A stretch of 64,000 bases of DNA from Tenodera sinensis (GCA_030765045.1 CM060964.1:317926628-317990627); one strand, 5' to 3'; counted from the first letter of the stretch, positions 23,228 to 34,350 are shown. Numbers and translations: made by a program. Notes: a model not told the origin generated them from the letters alone.

Positions 23228-24525
23228 CCTGATGTGTTGCACTATATCTGACTATATCTACTCTTGTACCTATAAACTCTTCTTACAAACGCTTACTCTC
23301 TATCTGAGTCATATCAACTGTGTTATTACATATTTCTTTGTACCTATAGTTAAAATGGAAATAAGTAAACAGAAGGCTTAAGTAATAATCAAATTCTTTA
23401 AGAGCTGGCCGCTTTTAAATTCCATTCTCTTTACATAGTCAAGAGATAAACAAACCAATATCGACTTAATATTTGAGAAAAGTGTAAGTATTTGAAAATT
23501 TAAACTAATAACAAGCAATAACCCGGAAATGTTTAGTTCTACAAAATATGTATTTGATGTAAATGTTGTACTTTAACAAGATTAAATTTTCTCTATCTCT
23601 TATGATTTATTAGCTAGACAAAAGTCAACTAGAATTAAGAGGACTTCAGAGATTATTCCCAAGATATACATTTCACTTGTGATAAAAATATCTTAAGCGC
23701 TTCAATGAGAATCGTTAGTCATTATTTTGAAAGTCAGACATTTTGAAATCTGTTCCATATAGAGCGTGGAGTGGAGTGGAGTGGAGTGGAGTGTAGAGTT
23801 TAAGGGCCCGTCGACAGCTGGGTCATTTGGGCCCCATATAGAGCGTAATTGGGAGTGGAGGGATTTTCTTGAGAAGTTCCACAAAAATATCTGTGGTGTG
23901 TTTAATAGGATCTACAGTTTTTGTGCGGTAAGATTTTGTAAGATCTCTTATGGTTTGACAGTTGTGTAGAAGTCAACCAGATTGAAAAGGAGTATTGAGG
24001 ACATTCCCAGAAAGTTTAAGACATACATTTCACTTTATCATGAAAATATCTTAAATATATATAAGTATTCTTTAAATTGGTTAAAACTATTTTTGAGGAA
24101 ATAAAAGTTTTTGAAAAATATTCCATGTAAGGGATAGGCTGGGGTGGACGTATTTTCCTGAAAATCTTCGTCTCGCATCCTTAGAAGATGCTGAACTTAA
24201 ATACAAAGTTTGATATTTAACTGACATTTCGTATTTGAGCTATGTAGTTCACAGACAAACGCACATACACACATGGACATTTTTTCTAAAAATGCTTGTT
24301 TTGGATTCTGCGGATTTAAGATGTGTATTTCCACTGAAATCTCCTTATCGAATTTTTTAATGGAATGTCATAACTTGTCTATCATGTACATACTAGGGAA
24401 AGTATATGTCCTTTCTTGATTTGTAGGACCTCAAAACGTTTTTTCCAGTGAAATCTCGGTATCGAATTTTCGGGTGGTATGAAATACCATTTCTTCCTCC
24501 TATGTACGTGGTAGTGAAAGTAAAA
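23228..24525 (+). mobile_element. Element A, copy 4 (rearranged, long)
   Basis: Starts CTGATGTGTTGCACTATATC. The first part runs to about 23740 in family order. Then comes a foreign or rearranged segment with a (GTGGA) pentamer run. The family's middle part then appears a second time, from about 23930 (TAAGATCTCTTATGGTTTGA). The 3' terminus is also present twice, ending near 24398 and at 24525. The copy is therefore about 1.3 kb rather than 0.85 kb, through partial duplication. Confidence 0.75.
23763..23795 (+). repeat. (GTGGA)n pentanucleotide run
   Basis: About six tandem GTGGA units ending GTGTAGAG, inside element A copy 4 at its rearrangement point. A related GGGAGTGGAGGGA occurs 60 bases later. 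Confidence 0.85.
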
Positions 24526-24559
24526 TAAGAATAATAACTTCCTAATTGATAAAATTATA

Positions 24560-25192
24560 ACTAAATACTTGAAAATTCAAACCGATGACAAGGAATATCT
24601 CCGAAATTGTTATTATCTTTGACACAAATTGTGTGATTTAACGAGATGCACATTTTTTCTGTGGTTAAGTTTTGATATATCTCTTACTCTGACGATTTAC
24701 CAGTTATACAAAAGTCATACGGAATGAAGAAGACTTTTGCCAGAAGTCTATTGCCAGAAAATTAACATATACATTTCATTTGCCATGAAAGTATCTCAAA
24801 CATATAGTATTTAATCAAAATCGTTAGAGCCATACTTGAAAAAATAACAATTTTCATTTTCTTCCAATTAATGGGTAGCTAGGAATCAGGGATTTTGCTG
24901 AAAATCTTCGTATCAAAGCGCTGGAATATTGAAAGCTTAAAAACCAGGTTTGGTATTAACCTAATTTACGTTTACGAGTTATGGTGTTCATACACACAGA
25001 GACACACACGCACACAAACATACAATCACAGAGACACACCCACCCCCCTCCCCCACCCCCGTTCTTGTTGTAAAAATGGTTTTCTGGGATCTCCAAATGT
25101 ACATATATTCCTAGTGACATCTCAAAGTAGCATTTTTGGGAAGAACGCAATGTTTACCTGTGTCTACTATGCATGTGGCAGAGAAAGTAAAA
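24560..25192 (+). mobile_element. Element A, copy 5 (5'-truncated)
   Basis: Picks up the family at AAAATTCAAACCGATGACAA and runs to GTGGCAGAGAAAGTAAAAAA at 25192. It contains an interrupted CA tract (24990-25035) followed by a C-rich run. It directly follows copy 4 in the same orientation. Confidence 0.75.
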
Positions 25193-25299
25193 AAGAAAGT
25201 TTTAAACCATCAGCTGTTTTCTTTATGACGAGAGACACTTCAAGATGTAAATTGGAAATTAATTGTTCTTCCATACAATAGCCGTGTGTAGGACAAGGT

Positions 25300-25702
25300 T
25301 GGAAAGGGTAGAATGACACTGAAAAAATCGATGGCATAGCCGGGATTTGAATAAAAGAGGGAGTTGGAGAATTTAATGTGTCTGCAGTTGCCTTGTTAGT
25401 TCAATGGTTAGAGTAGGCATGGGAACAGGGGTGATAGCGACTTACCCTCTTCACTTACTGACACAATTTGAAGTACTGACCGGTTCACTGAGGTAGACAG
25501 ACAATAGTGGGAGGCGTGGCCTGGTAGCTAATCGCTGTGAGCCAGTGAAAGGGGTTAAAACTACGATGTAGGGGAAGTGACACAATGAGCCGGTTCTCCC
25601 CATATATGCGTTAGTGCAACTGAACGGAGACTGGAATATCCGTAGTTCAAATCCCGGCTATGTAATTTAATTTTTTCAGTCTCATTCTACCCTTTCCGAT
25701 AC
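25300..25702. mobile_element. Palindromic SINE-like element with ~50 bp inverted arms
   Basis: The left arm (25300-25350) holds GGAAAGGGTAGAATGACACT and CATAGCCGGGATTTGAA. The right arm (25648-25702) is its near reverse complement, with TTCAAATCCCGGCTATG and CATTCTACCCTTTCC. Between them is a tRNA D-arm-like A box, TTAGTTCAATGGTTAGAG (25400). About 240 bases later comes a B-box-like GTAGTTCAAATCCCGG at the start of the right arm. A tRNA has only about 30-40 bases between these boxes, so extra sequence lies between them. It looks like two SINE ends joined in opposite orientation, or a foldback element built from a SINE. Confidence 0.6.
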
Positions 25703-25744
25703 AAGATGCGCTTCAGAGAAAGTGGGTAGAACAAAATAAATAAT

Positions 25745-25930
25745 AATCGCCTGCACCTGTGCTTAAGCGGCCATCGTTATGGTTTTCCAATATGGAGGTC
25801 CTGGGTTCAATTCCTGTGTGGTGTGGAGGAATTTTGCTTTAAGTACCATTAACTACACACCGCAGTCTGAAAGTGTAAATGAGTGTCTCTCTATCTCTTT
25901 ATTTCATTGTATAGGAAATGAAGCCAACAT
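25745..25930 (+). mobile_element. tRNA-derived SINE (short)
   Basis: A-box-like TGTGCTTAAGCGG and B box GGGTTCAATTCCTG about 45 bases later form a tRNA-like head. A body of about 100 bp follows (CTACACACCGCAGTCTGAAA). Boundaries are approximate. Confidence 0.6.
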
Positions 25931-26577
25931 TTAAAAATGAAAAAGTCTGCAGTTCTTAGTGATAACACCAAGATTTTTTGTCACCTGAAAGCCCCCGATT
26001 ATCAACATAGAAGTCACAAAGGAAAAACTAAGGAAACACTTATATTTATGTAATAAATGCCTCATAATGTGAATTTGTGCTTTAGCGCTTTTAAAAGGTG
26101 TCAATAGCATCTTTACTATATACTTCTATATTTATCAGGAGCTGTATATATACTTTTATGTGAAATAATAGTTTATGCGTTTCTAACAAGTGTTATTTCT
26201 AACATATACAGGATAACACCTTTATAAGCACCGGTACTTTGTCATGTGAAATCAAGTAAGTTTATTGTTTACAAATAAGCCATTTTAGACCATTTCACTC
26301 ATGCTGGATTATTACCTCTAGTTCGTGATATTATCGCCTATTACAACCCCTTCTTGCGGGTCCACTGGCGAATAATCTAGTAAGAATATTGAAGAGGTGA
26401 AGTAAAAAAATACGGAAAAAAGCAGATCATGTGTTTAGAATCAGCTTCAGTCTACTAACCAAATTCGTTCATTTATATTCATCATATATTCATTTCCTCA
26501 TTTCCCTGAATCAAACGTTAAAATTGCTGTCGTTCCTGCAGCCTACTGGATTAGTTGTAGTGCCAACTGTGATAAGT
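25931..26577. other. Stretch without recognisable gene
   Basis: AT-rich; nothing recognised. Confidence 0.4.
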
Positions 26578-26690
26578 GTTTGAAGGGTAGCACTGGAACT
26601 AAAATATTCAAGGCCACAGCTGCGGAGGGTCTGTGGTTCAAATCCCAGCTGTGGCATTGAACCTTTAAGTTCCAGTTCTACCTCTCAAAC
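26578..26690. mobile_element. Hairpin element: 45-bp inverted arms around a B box
   Basis: Left arm 26578-26622 (GTTTGAAGGGTAGCACTGGA ... GCCACAGCTG) and right arm 26646-26690 (CAGCTGTGGC ... CAGTTCTACCTCTCAAAC) are near-perfect reverse complements, separated by a 23-base centre. The centre contains TGGTTCAAATCC, a perfect match to the RNA polymerase III B box. It has the same layout as the right half of 25300-25702. Confidence 0.75.
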
Positions 26691-27009
26691 ATTGCCCACA
26701 CACGGTTTGTGTGTTTTAAAACACCAACAGTAAGTTTGTTGGCATAAATAAATAATAATTACCATGTGAAAATAAAGCTTAATTAAAATGTATGAATGTT
26801 ATTGTAAGTTGGAAGTTGTTTACTTTTAAATCCCTATTAATATTAAGTACTATTAAATACTCTAATTATTAATTATTTCACGAAAAACTCAAAAGAAATG
26901 CCGTTAGAGATTTTCATATTTGAGATAATATTGTCATATGAAGTCCTCTCACGGTATCGCTACAGATAATATGGTGTATTTTAGCATGGCAGTTTTAAGT
27001 AAAATTAAA
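26691..27009. other. Stretch without recognisable gene
   Basis: AT-rich flank leading into element A copy 6. Confidence 0.4.
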
Positions 27010-27819
27010 AATCTGATGTGTTGCACGCACATGACTCTCTATTCTTGTACTAACCATTCTCACAAACTCTTTTTACTCTATCTTCTTCGTGTTAGTCCAG
27101 AAAAACGTTTGCAGATATTATTTTATTGCTCGTTTTCTTGCACATGCAACGGAAATATGGGAATACAGTAGGCTTTCAGCGATAGTCAAATGTTTTAAAG
27201 CTTTCAAAGTCAGTTATCTTTGCACAGTTAACATGTAAATAAAAAACTGAATAGCAATGTTCCGTTTGACAGAAGTATAAGTTCTACAAAACTTAAACAA
27301 ATAACGAATCTCCGAAATGGTTCACTCTACAAGATCCACATGTTTTGTATAGTAAGATTTTGTTTACCAGTGATGCAAAAGTCATCCAGAGTAAATACGA
27401 CTACAGGGGCTACAGCCAGAAAATTCAAGATACACATTTCATTTGTCATAAAAATATCTCACACATATGACATTTTAATCAAAATCGTTAGAGCCACTTC
27501 CAAGACAATCAAAATTTTCCAAAAAAATGTCCATGTAAAGGGTAATTTAGGATGGATCAATTTTCTTCCAAATCTTCGTGACCCATCCTTAAAAGACATT
27601 AGACTTAAATACCAACTTTGATTTTTAACCGACCTTTCGTTTTTGAGTTGTTGTCCACAGACTGACAAGACAAATACACGTGGACCTTTTTCTAAAACTG
27701 CCCTTTTTGGGATGCAGGGGGCCTCAAAACATATATTTCTGGTGAAATCTCGACATCGAATTTTTGGGTGGAATACAATGCTTCCTCTACTTTGCTGTAT
27801 GTAGTTGAGAATGTAAAAA
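27010..27819 (+). mobile_element. Element A, copy 6 (near full length)
   Basis: Begins AAAATCTGATGTGTTGCACG and follows family order to GTAGTTGAGAATGTAAAAAA. The internal CA site is almost empty here (GACTGACAAGACAAATACAC), so this copy shows the element without an expanded tract. Confidence 0.85.
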
Positions 27820-28689
27820 ATAAAGAAATATAACCAATAACGTATTTTTACGTCAACTCTGAGTAAATCATCTTAAGTCTAGAAGACTTCAGCAAAAACT
27901 TACTCCGAAATGGGTAATAAAGCTTTGTAATATTCCAACAGGTGCTCAAACATCATAGAAAAAGTTCAAACAGAAAATGGTGGTGCACAGATAACACAGC
28001 ATGAAGGAGATGTTATTTATGACTTGAAGTAGTGCTTTCAGAAATTAAAAAAAAAAGAGTTGCCTTGCTACTTTGATGTCTGGTTGTGCATATAACAAGA
28101 TAAGATATTTGAGTAATGTGCAAGTAGTCAAACAAAAGCTCAACAAAAAGCATTGTGACGTAAGCTGGCATATTGTTGCAAGTGAAGCGTGGGAGGCAGA
28201 GAGCAGAACAGAGAAACGAGCTGACATTTCACAAGATTTTATCGCTACATTAAAGGGGGCCCTACCAGCTGCTGCTCGGATGTAAATGAAGCCTTCCACC
28301 AACACCTTCCATCGATTTTTGCTCTGAGAATACTGCAAGTAAAGTGAAGGTATAGTACAGCGCTGTCCAACGTTTGCGAAAGAGGGGAGGTTGGATTTAC
28401 CTCATTCTACTATACGCAGACTTTGCCACTCTGTAACCCCCAGACGTGCATTGTATTTCAGTGGCGGTTTGGCTATATGTACGTTGCGTTTGATTTACGA
28501 AAGCACTTTCACATCTTATGTGACAAACATCTGTCCATAGTGACTTCTTTGCTACTGTTTATGTTCAAGAAGTCTATCAATATTTCCCGACAAAGTGGAA
28601 GTACATAGCTTTAGAAGATACACCAAGTGATCGTCGCGTAACATACTGCAATACAGACTTTTAATATAGTTCAATCTGGAACAACTCTG
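27820..28689. other. Stretch without recognisable gene
   Basis: Opposing ORFs at 28045-28338 (minus) and 28073-28285 (plus) overlap without a recognisable domain. At 28356 the sequence CAGCGCTGTCCAACGTTTGC resembles a hAT-type terminal repeat, but no partner end was found. Confidence 0.35.
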
Positions 28690-29108
28690 TTCACATATAT
28701 ATAGAGCTATTACTCATTGTTAAACACATTACAAATGCTTATTTTTCTATCTACTACACTGTAATCGGCATAAGTATGTACAGAAAGTCAGTTTTTGCTA
28801 ATTTTCTTATAGGTGAAAGGGGAATAAGGAATACGGAAGGCTTTAAATGATAGTGAAATGTTTTAAGAGCTGGTTGCTAAGCGATGCCTTTGAAATTACG
28901 TTCTCTTTTGAATGCCAACGGATAAAAAAACGAATAACATTATTATTTGAGAAAATAAAGAAATATTATTTGACATAAATTGTGTGTTTTAACGAAATCC
29001 ACATTTTTATTTAGTAAGCTTTTGTCTGTCTCTTACCGTTTATTATTTATGCAAAAATCGTCCAGAATGAAGAGTTCTTCTGAGGACATTCCCAGAAAAT
29101 TCAAATTA
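28690..29108 (+). mobile_element. Element A, copy 7 (3'-truncated)
   Basis: Family order from the region after the 5' box (CTAATTTTCTTATAGGTGAA) to CCCAGAAAATTCAAATTATG at 29108. The 3' half is absent. Confidence 0.7.
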
Positions 29109-29853
29109 TGACTCAGAAACTGCCATGGAATCGCCTGTTTGTGTCTGTCACTGGATACTGACTGGCTGGTAGTCTTTGTACAAGAACTGACTCACTGAAA
29201 GAATAGAGTGGGGAATAGCCGCTAATTACGTAAGCGTCTCCAAAGAGACAAGCTGCTTTACACAATCAGAACATGAGAATATCTTCCCCATGTGGATTAC
29301 ATCACGTGACAGGAGCTAGTTGCGCCTTACTGGTGTGAACACCTTAGTTGCGATGTCTAATTATAAAATGGACTTTAAGTAGGTCACGGCTGAAGCAAAG
29401 GTCGATACTTATCTAAGTCCTTGGATGGGAACTGATGAATTACGATTTTTATAATCTTCATGCCATTTTCTTGGGGTATTGGTTCTCCAAGAGTGCTTAT
29501 TTACGATCTGCTGATGGTCGTCAACCTGGGACACGACAACGCATGCCGGTGCTGCTCTTAGCTATACAGTATTTTACCGGTTTATGATCCAATATACTTG
29601 GTTTAGGAATTTAATTAGGCTTTAGAACTGACGAGTCGCAAGCTTTCGTCCTAACACATAAAACATCTACTTGCATAATTATGCTTCAGTGGAATTTTGT
29701 CCAATAAATACGTTTTGTTTTGTAATAGAAAAAAATAATATTTCGCAATTTAGGAGCTCTACACAAGAAAATTCTAATTCCTTAATATTTACGTTCGGAA
29801 GTTTGTAGCATATTTTAAGCCTACATTAACGGCAGCTCATATAAGATATTGTG
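29109..29853. other. Stretch without recognisable gene
   Basis: No recognised element or motif-bearing ORF. Confidence 0.4.
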
Positions 29854-30470
29854 ACGTCGGGTACGGCGTACAAAAAAGGACGGTCGAGGCCCAGCTACTT
29901 CACACACATACCAGGCCAGGGAGCAAACAAGGGCGCTCTAGGCCAAGCTTCCCCACACCACTCATGCGAACAAATACGTGACTAACAACAATTAAGCGGC
30001 TACACAAAGAGTTTTCCAGAAAGATCTGGCTACGTCATCGCCGGCGTGTTTGTGGAAGTTGAGCGAAGTCCGTGTGACGTCTGCCCGCTATATAAGGAGG
30101 CGAGCAAACAACAGAGGAGAGAGTTATGGACATGAGTCAGCCACTGTGTCAGTGAGCGCGAGATAGTTGCGAGTTTGTGGTAATGTCGTGAAACGTACGT
30201 CGCATCAAAGTGAAGTAGTTTTAAAGAGCCTCGAGTGATTGTATCGTCAGAGTTAGAGACAGAGAAAATGAAGACAGTGAAAGGACTGAGCCAAGGCTAC
30301 AAGAAGAGAGCAGTTGTGAGTTGTGGTATCACGGAGGACTGTGTTAGCATAAGTGGAAAAGAACTGTGTTTTTGTGCCCAAGTTTTGAAGAAAATTAAGT
30401 GATAGAAAAGTAATTGGATTGGACTTTTGCCACTTTGTCATGTATTGTGCTTATAAATTTATAAAATTAC
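29854..30470 (+). mobile_element. LTR-like segment (putative solo LTR), copy 1
   Basis: Begins TGTGACGTCGGGTACGGCGT and could end at AAATTATAAAATTACA-like sequence near 30470, giving the TG...CA ends of an LTR. A TATA-type promoter CTATATAAGGAGGCG lies at about 30089, with CAGCCACTGTGTCAGTGAGC about 45-55 bases downstream. A related segment at 53626-54050 keeps the same order: GAAAGATCTGGCTACGTCA, a TATA box, TGTGTCAGTGAG and CGAGTG-ATTGTAT. Target duplications were not found, so LTR identity is inferred. No internal retroelement sequence is attached. Confidence 0.5.
30092..30100 (+). promoter_or_regulatory. TATA-box-like motif in the LTR-like segment
   Basis: TATATAAGG at the position expected for a U3 promoter. 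The related segment carries GTATAAAGC at about 53834, at a matching distance from TGTGTCAGTGAG. Confidence 0.45.
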
Positions 30471-30579
30471 AGTGTCTTCTCATTTGTGTATGCAACGTTT
30501 TCTCATTACGTATACAAAAAGTTCTAGATATAAAGTACACCGCATTTTAAATAGTTTATTCTCGAGCATGCCTAAATGC

Positions 30580-31095
30580 AGTGATGTTTGTAGCTGCACT
30601 TTAATGGACTTCATTAAAGTGCACCTCTTCATTAAAGTGCCGTTTCCCACCAATCAGAAGAACTACAACTATAGATTATTCTCTAGGGACCCTGCGCCTC
30701 TATGTCCGCTGTGTGACAACCTTTTGTCAGTTCGCCACGTGCTGCTAGAGTGTTGCTCTCTAGCGCTCCTTCGAAATTCTCTGCAGCTGCCTGCCAGACT
30801 TGCAGAGGTCCTAGCGGACGACAAAACAGCGGTTGATAGAGTTTTTAATTTTTTAGCGGAGTGCAATATCAATTTGAGGATTTAAAATTTATTAATTATC
30901 TGTTTCTGCTTTTGGACATATTTATCACCTTGTTTCATATCTGGCTATTGCCACTGCTTTTTACCTTTGTATATTTTGTTGTTTCTAGTATTTTTATTTT
31001 TTGAGTGAAATTTATATCTGGCTATTGCCATGAATCTTTTAAGGGCGCTGATGACCTAGAAGTTGAGCGCCCTTTAACCAAATCCAACCAATCCA
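30580..31095 (+). pseudogene. LINE ORF2 C-terminus with 3' UTR and repeat tail
   Basis: The ORF ending at 30885 carries a zinc-knuckle-like block, CPLCDNLLSVRHVLLEC (C-x2-C-x8-H-x4-C), preceded by LFSRDPAPL and followed by FNFLAECNI. This is the usual C-terminal end of insect Jockey/I-type LINEs. The upstream part is a 5' truncation. The 3' UTR ends in GGGCGCTGATGACCTAGAAG TTGAGCGCCC, which can fold into a hairpin (GGGCGC/GCGCCC). It is followed by a tail of CCAATCCAACCAAT units. It abuts the LTR-like segment. Confidence 0.8.
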
Positions 31096-31414
31096 ACCAA
31101 TCGATTATTCTCATATGGTTAATTGAAGAACAACTAGTTTGAGTTTAGAGAAAGCAAATGTGTTGGACGCGAGTGATAGCAAAATGCAACTTACATCGCC
31201 GGAAATTTCTGCAAAGACATATAATGTGACTAACAACTTATTGCCACAAAATTCAAGTGCGAAAAGTCCTATGCACAATTCATGGACTGGAGAAAATTAA
31301 AATTTATAGCCTCATTTTCAGAAAAGGTATTGTTGGTCTACTTAAGAGTTGTCGCAAACCCTCGACCTTGCGGACTCACTACTCTATTTTGAAATCAAAT
31401 GTTCATGGTCGAGA
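31096..31414. other. Stretch without recognisable gene
   Basis: Flank of the LINE insertion; nothing recognised. Confidence 0.4.
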
Positions 31415-31609
31415 TCAGAATAAAATCAATATTTTTGCGTCTGCGCGCATATCACAACACTGCATAAGGTAAGGCCATTGAAGTACTCCGATCAGTCGTA
31501 CTTGTCGGGCAATCTGATCTAGTAAGCTCTTTACGCTTCCAGTTTCAGTAAATTTTCTTAAAACCCTTGTCGCCGTTGTACGCGGAAATGGAGCATGGTC
31601 CAGATACAT
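31415..31609 (-). pseudogene. Tc1/mariner-like transposase helix-turn-helix fragment
   Basis: The minus ORF contains TRVLRKFTETGSVKSLLDQ, which resembles the second half of the HTH of insect mariner-like transposases (usual form RFxETGSVxDxPRxGRP). Only this piece is visible; no catalytic motif lies downstream. The remaining residues of the ORF show no match. Confidence 0.5.
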
Positions 31610-31731
31610 ATTTTAAAAGAAATTCGCAGCCTCCTGATTAGATCATTACCTGTCTGCATAGTCAACCGTAATTCAAATTAGAGTTCTTTCCTTTTCACTG
31701 AACATCAAATAGAATATTATTTAACACACTA

Positions 31732-31955
31732 TGGTAGACACAAAGTTTAATGTCAGGTGGCAGGAGCAGCTGATCAACACAAAATTCAATCTGAGGTTTG
31801 CCAGGCCTTGCGGTATTGTGCAGTTAAATACGCTGTGATATCACACTGTAAAGCTGGTGATATAAATATCATTTGCACCCACAAAATGTATTTACACAAA
31901 AGGAAAGAGTAGTGGTCAGGTAACAGACACCATTAAATTTTGTTTGTTTCTACCA
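31732..31955 (+). mobile_element. MITE family B, copy 4
   Basis: 224 bp between TA dinucleotides (31730-31731 and 31956-31957). TIRs are TGGTAGACACAAAGTTTAAT and the reverse complement of ATTAAATTTTGTTTGTTTC TACCA. Internal order matches the copy at 7029. Confidence 0.85.
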
Positions 31956-32002
31956 TAGATGGCAGATTCAATTTTATAAATCAGTAAATCAGTATCATTA
32001 AA

Positions 32003-32095
32003 CATGTTTCCATAGATATAAACAAATGGCAATCAAATAAATTTACATAGATATAAACAAAGGACTGCCAGATAAATGTGCTTTCATGGATATAG
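32003..32095 (+). repeat. Short tandem repeat, ~38 bp unit
   Basis: TCCATAGATATAAACAAATG, TACATAGATATAAACAAAGG and TTCATGGATATAGAATAAG follow each other at about 38-base spacing. Confidence 0.65.
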
Positions 32096-32127
32096 AATAA
32101 GAACTATATATCACATAAGAAGAAGAA

Positions 32128-32166
32128 CAACAACAACAACAACAAGAACAAGAAGAACAACAAGAG
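32128..32166. repeat. (AAC)/(AAG) trinucleotide run
   Basis: AACAACAACAACAACAACAA followed by mixed GAACAAGAAGAACAACAAG units. Confidence 0.85.
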
Positions 32167-32774
32167 GAAGGAAAGGAAGCTGTTATTTCATCAAGCCTAG
32201 ACTTTCATTATTTTAACAGTAATGAGTTACACATTAGTATCTAGAGCACTATCCGAATTTGTAAAGTTGCAGTCTCTTTGGGTTAAAGTGTAGTAGCAGA
32301 AACTATTTAAAATCACTATGAGTTTCCCGTGCATGACTATTATTCAGCCACATGTTTTAACAATCATTCACGTGGCGCTGCACTGACCTAACTAACCTGT
32401 ATATCCTACAAGGTATTCATTGATTTGCTTCTAAGAAGTGTTTTAGCCTTCAGGCACGAAAGCTTTCTGCCGCAATTACCATATCATGATAAACAAACAC
32501 CACAGTCGTCAAATTAATGAATTATTGAACTGAATTCTTTGTCTGGAAATGTAATAATTTTCTTCACGAGAAAGCAGCTAACTTTATACAGTATTTTACA
32601 TAAGACTAATGCAAATAAAACTAAAATTAACTCATTAACAAAACATACTCCGACACACAAATTTAATATATTGAAAATAAATTTTAGCTAAGGAAAACAA
32701 AACTTTTAGTCATGACTGTACAAGCTAGGATATCATCGATGAAAAATATAAACGGAAAGATTATTATTTTAATG
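32167..32774. other. Stretch without recognisable gene
   Basis: AT-rich; nothing recognised. Confidence 0.4.
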
Positions 32775-33180
32775 TTTACTTTCTCTACTACGTTTAGTAA
32801 AGTAGAGGAAATATTGTATACTAACAAAAAATTCGATGTCGAGATTTCACCGGAAATACACGTTTTGAGGCATCATGAAAAAAAAAAAAAAGCATTTTTA
32901 GAAGAAGCTTCGTTTGTGTGTGTCTGTCAATCTTTGGGCAGAATAACGAAAATTCAGTTAAAAACCAACTACACTTTACATGGAAAATTTTTTTAAAATT
33001 TTTATTTTCTTCAAAATGCCTCTGACGATTTTGATTAAAATGCCATGTTTGAGATACTTCTATGACAAATGAAATATATGTCTTGAATTTTTTGGCTATA
33101 GCGCATGAAGTTCTATTTGCTCTGGATGGCTTTTGCATAACTGGTAAACCGTAAGAGATAGACCAAATTCATATTTAAGT
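32775..33180 (-). mobile_element. Element A, copy 8 (minus, degenerate beyond 33180)
   Basis: Starts with the inverted 3' end TTTACTTTCTCTACTACGTT, whose hairpin partner is AGTAAAGTAGAGGAAATA, then AATTCGATGTCGAGATTTCA. A short GT tract is at the CA site. Family-like pieces continue to about 33460 (AACACGAAGACTTTCAGGAA, CTGGTAAGCCATAATAGATA) but the order is disturbed, as if two copies are joined. Confidence 0.75.
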
Positions 33181-34272
33181 TCAGCATCTGTGAGTGAGGT
33201 AACACGAAGACTTTCAGGAAGTCCTCAGCCAAAATACCCTTTATATGAAACATTTTCGTTGTTTTTTATTCCCTCAAAATTTGATCCAACCAATTTAATT
33301 GAAATATAATTTGTAATATTAACATTAACGATTACATTATCTTGAATTTTGTGTAAATACTCCACTCAAAAAAACTTTTGTATAATTTTGTAAAACTGGT
33401 AAGCCATAATAGATAAACACAAACCTGCTCCATGAAAAATGTAACTTCATTAGAACATAAGTAGGTAAATTTTAAACCAAATCAGTTTATTTCAATTTTT
33501 AAAATGAAAGCATTTTTATGAATATTTCGAAGATATTGAGTATAAAAATTTTATAAAAAGAACATATAGTATTTTTCAAACAGCTGTAGCGCTTTTCGAT
33601 TTTGTTTTCTTTTGCTTGCTTTTAAAAGCTTGAGCTATATGTTTTGTTTTCTTTATTATTATTTTGTTTGTTTGTTTGTTTTCCTTTCTCTTGAGAGATA
33701 TTACTACGACTTGGCAAGATTTCAATACTCATTTTTGTGCGTTGTTTAACTCGTGTTGTTTAATTGGAAATCGTTAGGAGGAAAATTTTGCCGTAAATAA
33801 TGTAGCGAGGATAGAAAAATCGGCCTTCTTGAATCATATACCCTGTAAGAGGTATATATAAATATGTAAGGGGTATAGAAGTTCATGTATGTGTTGTGCA
33901 TCACAATTTTTAATTCCAGGGGCTTCTAAATGTCACTTTTTATGAAATTATTGTATATGTAATGAAATAACACTACATATCTTAGGTGAGGGAAAATAGT
34001 AAAACGGAACAAAATTAAAAAAATAAAAAAATATATAAAAATAAAAAACACGGCAGGCAATTGTCTACCATTACTTTGCGTACCAACATAAGCTTGCTTT
34101 ATACTATGGAGTTTCATAGGCAACATTAGGGGTGCTGCATCATTCTGCATAAATGAATCAGGGGTATTGAATTAATATCAGAATACGTTGAACCCATAAT
34201 TAATTATATCTGATGCACAACTCTACATATTTGCACATTTCTATTCATTACTACGTTGCAATATATTTCTCT

Positions 34273-34275
<3 letters not shown>
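33181..34275. other. Degenerate element A pieces, then unrecognised AT-rich DNA
   Basis: See copy 8 for the part to 33460. Beyond it, TTTG repeats near 33660 and no recognised gene. Confidence 0.35.
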
Positions 34276-34331
<56 letters not shown>

Positions 34332-34350
34332 TGTGTGTATATGAGTGCGT
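34276..34350. repeat. (GT)n microsatellite
   Basis: GT tract of about 55 bases, then interrupted to 34350. Confidence 0.95.

Noticed and set aside
25390..25660. A functional tRNA gene with an intron
   Set aside because: A and B boxes are about 240 bases apart and the acceptor stem cannot be paired; the inverted arms point to a SINE-derived structure.
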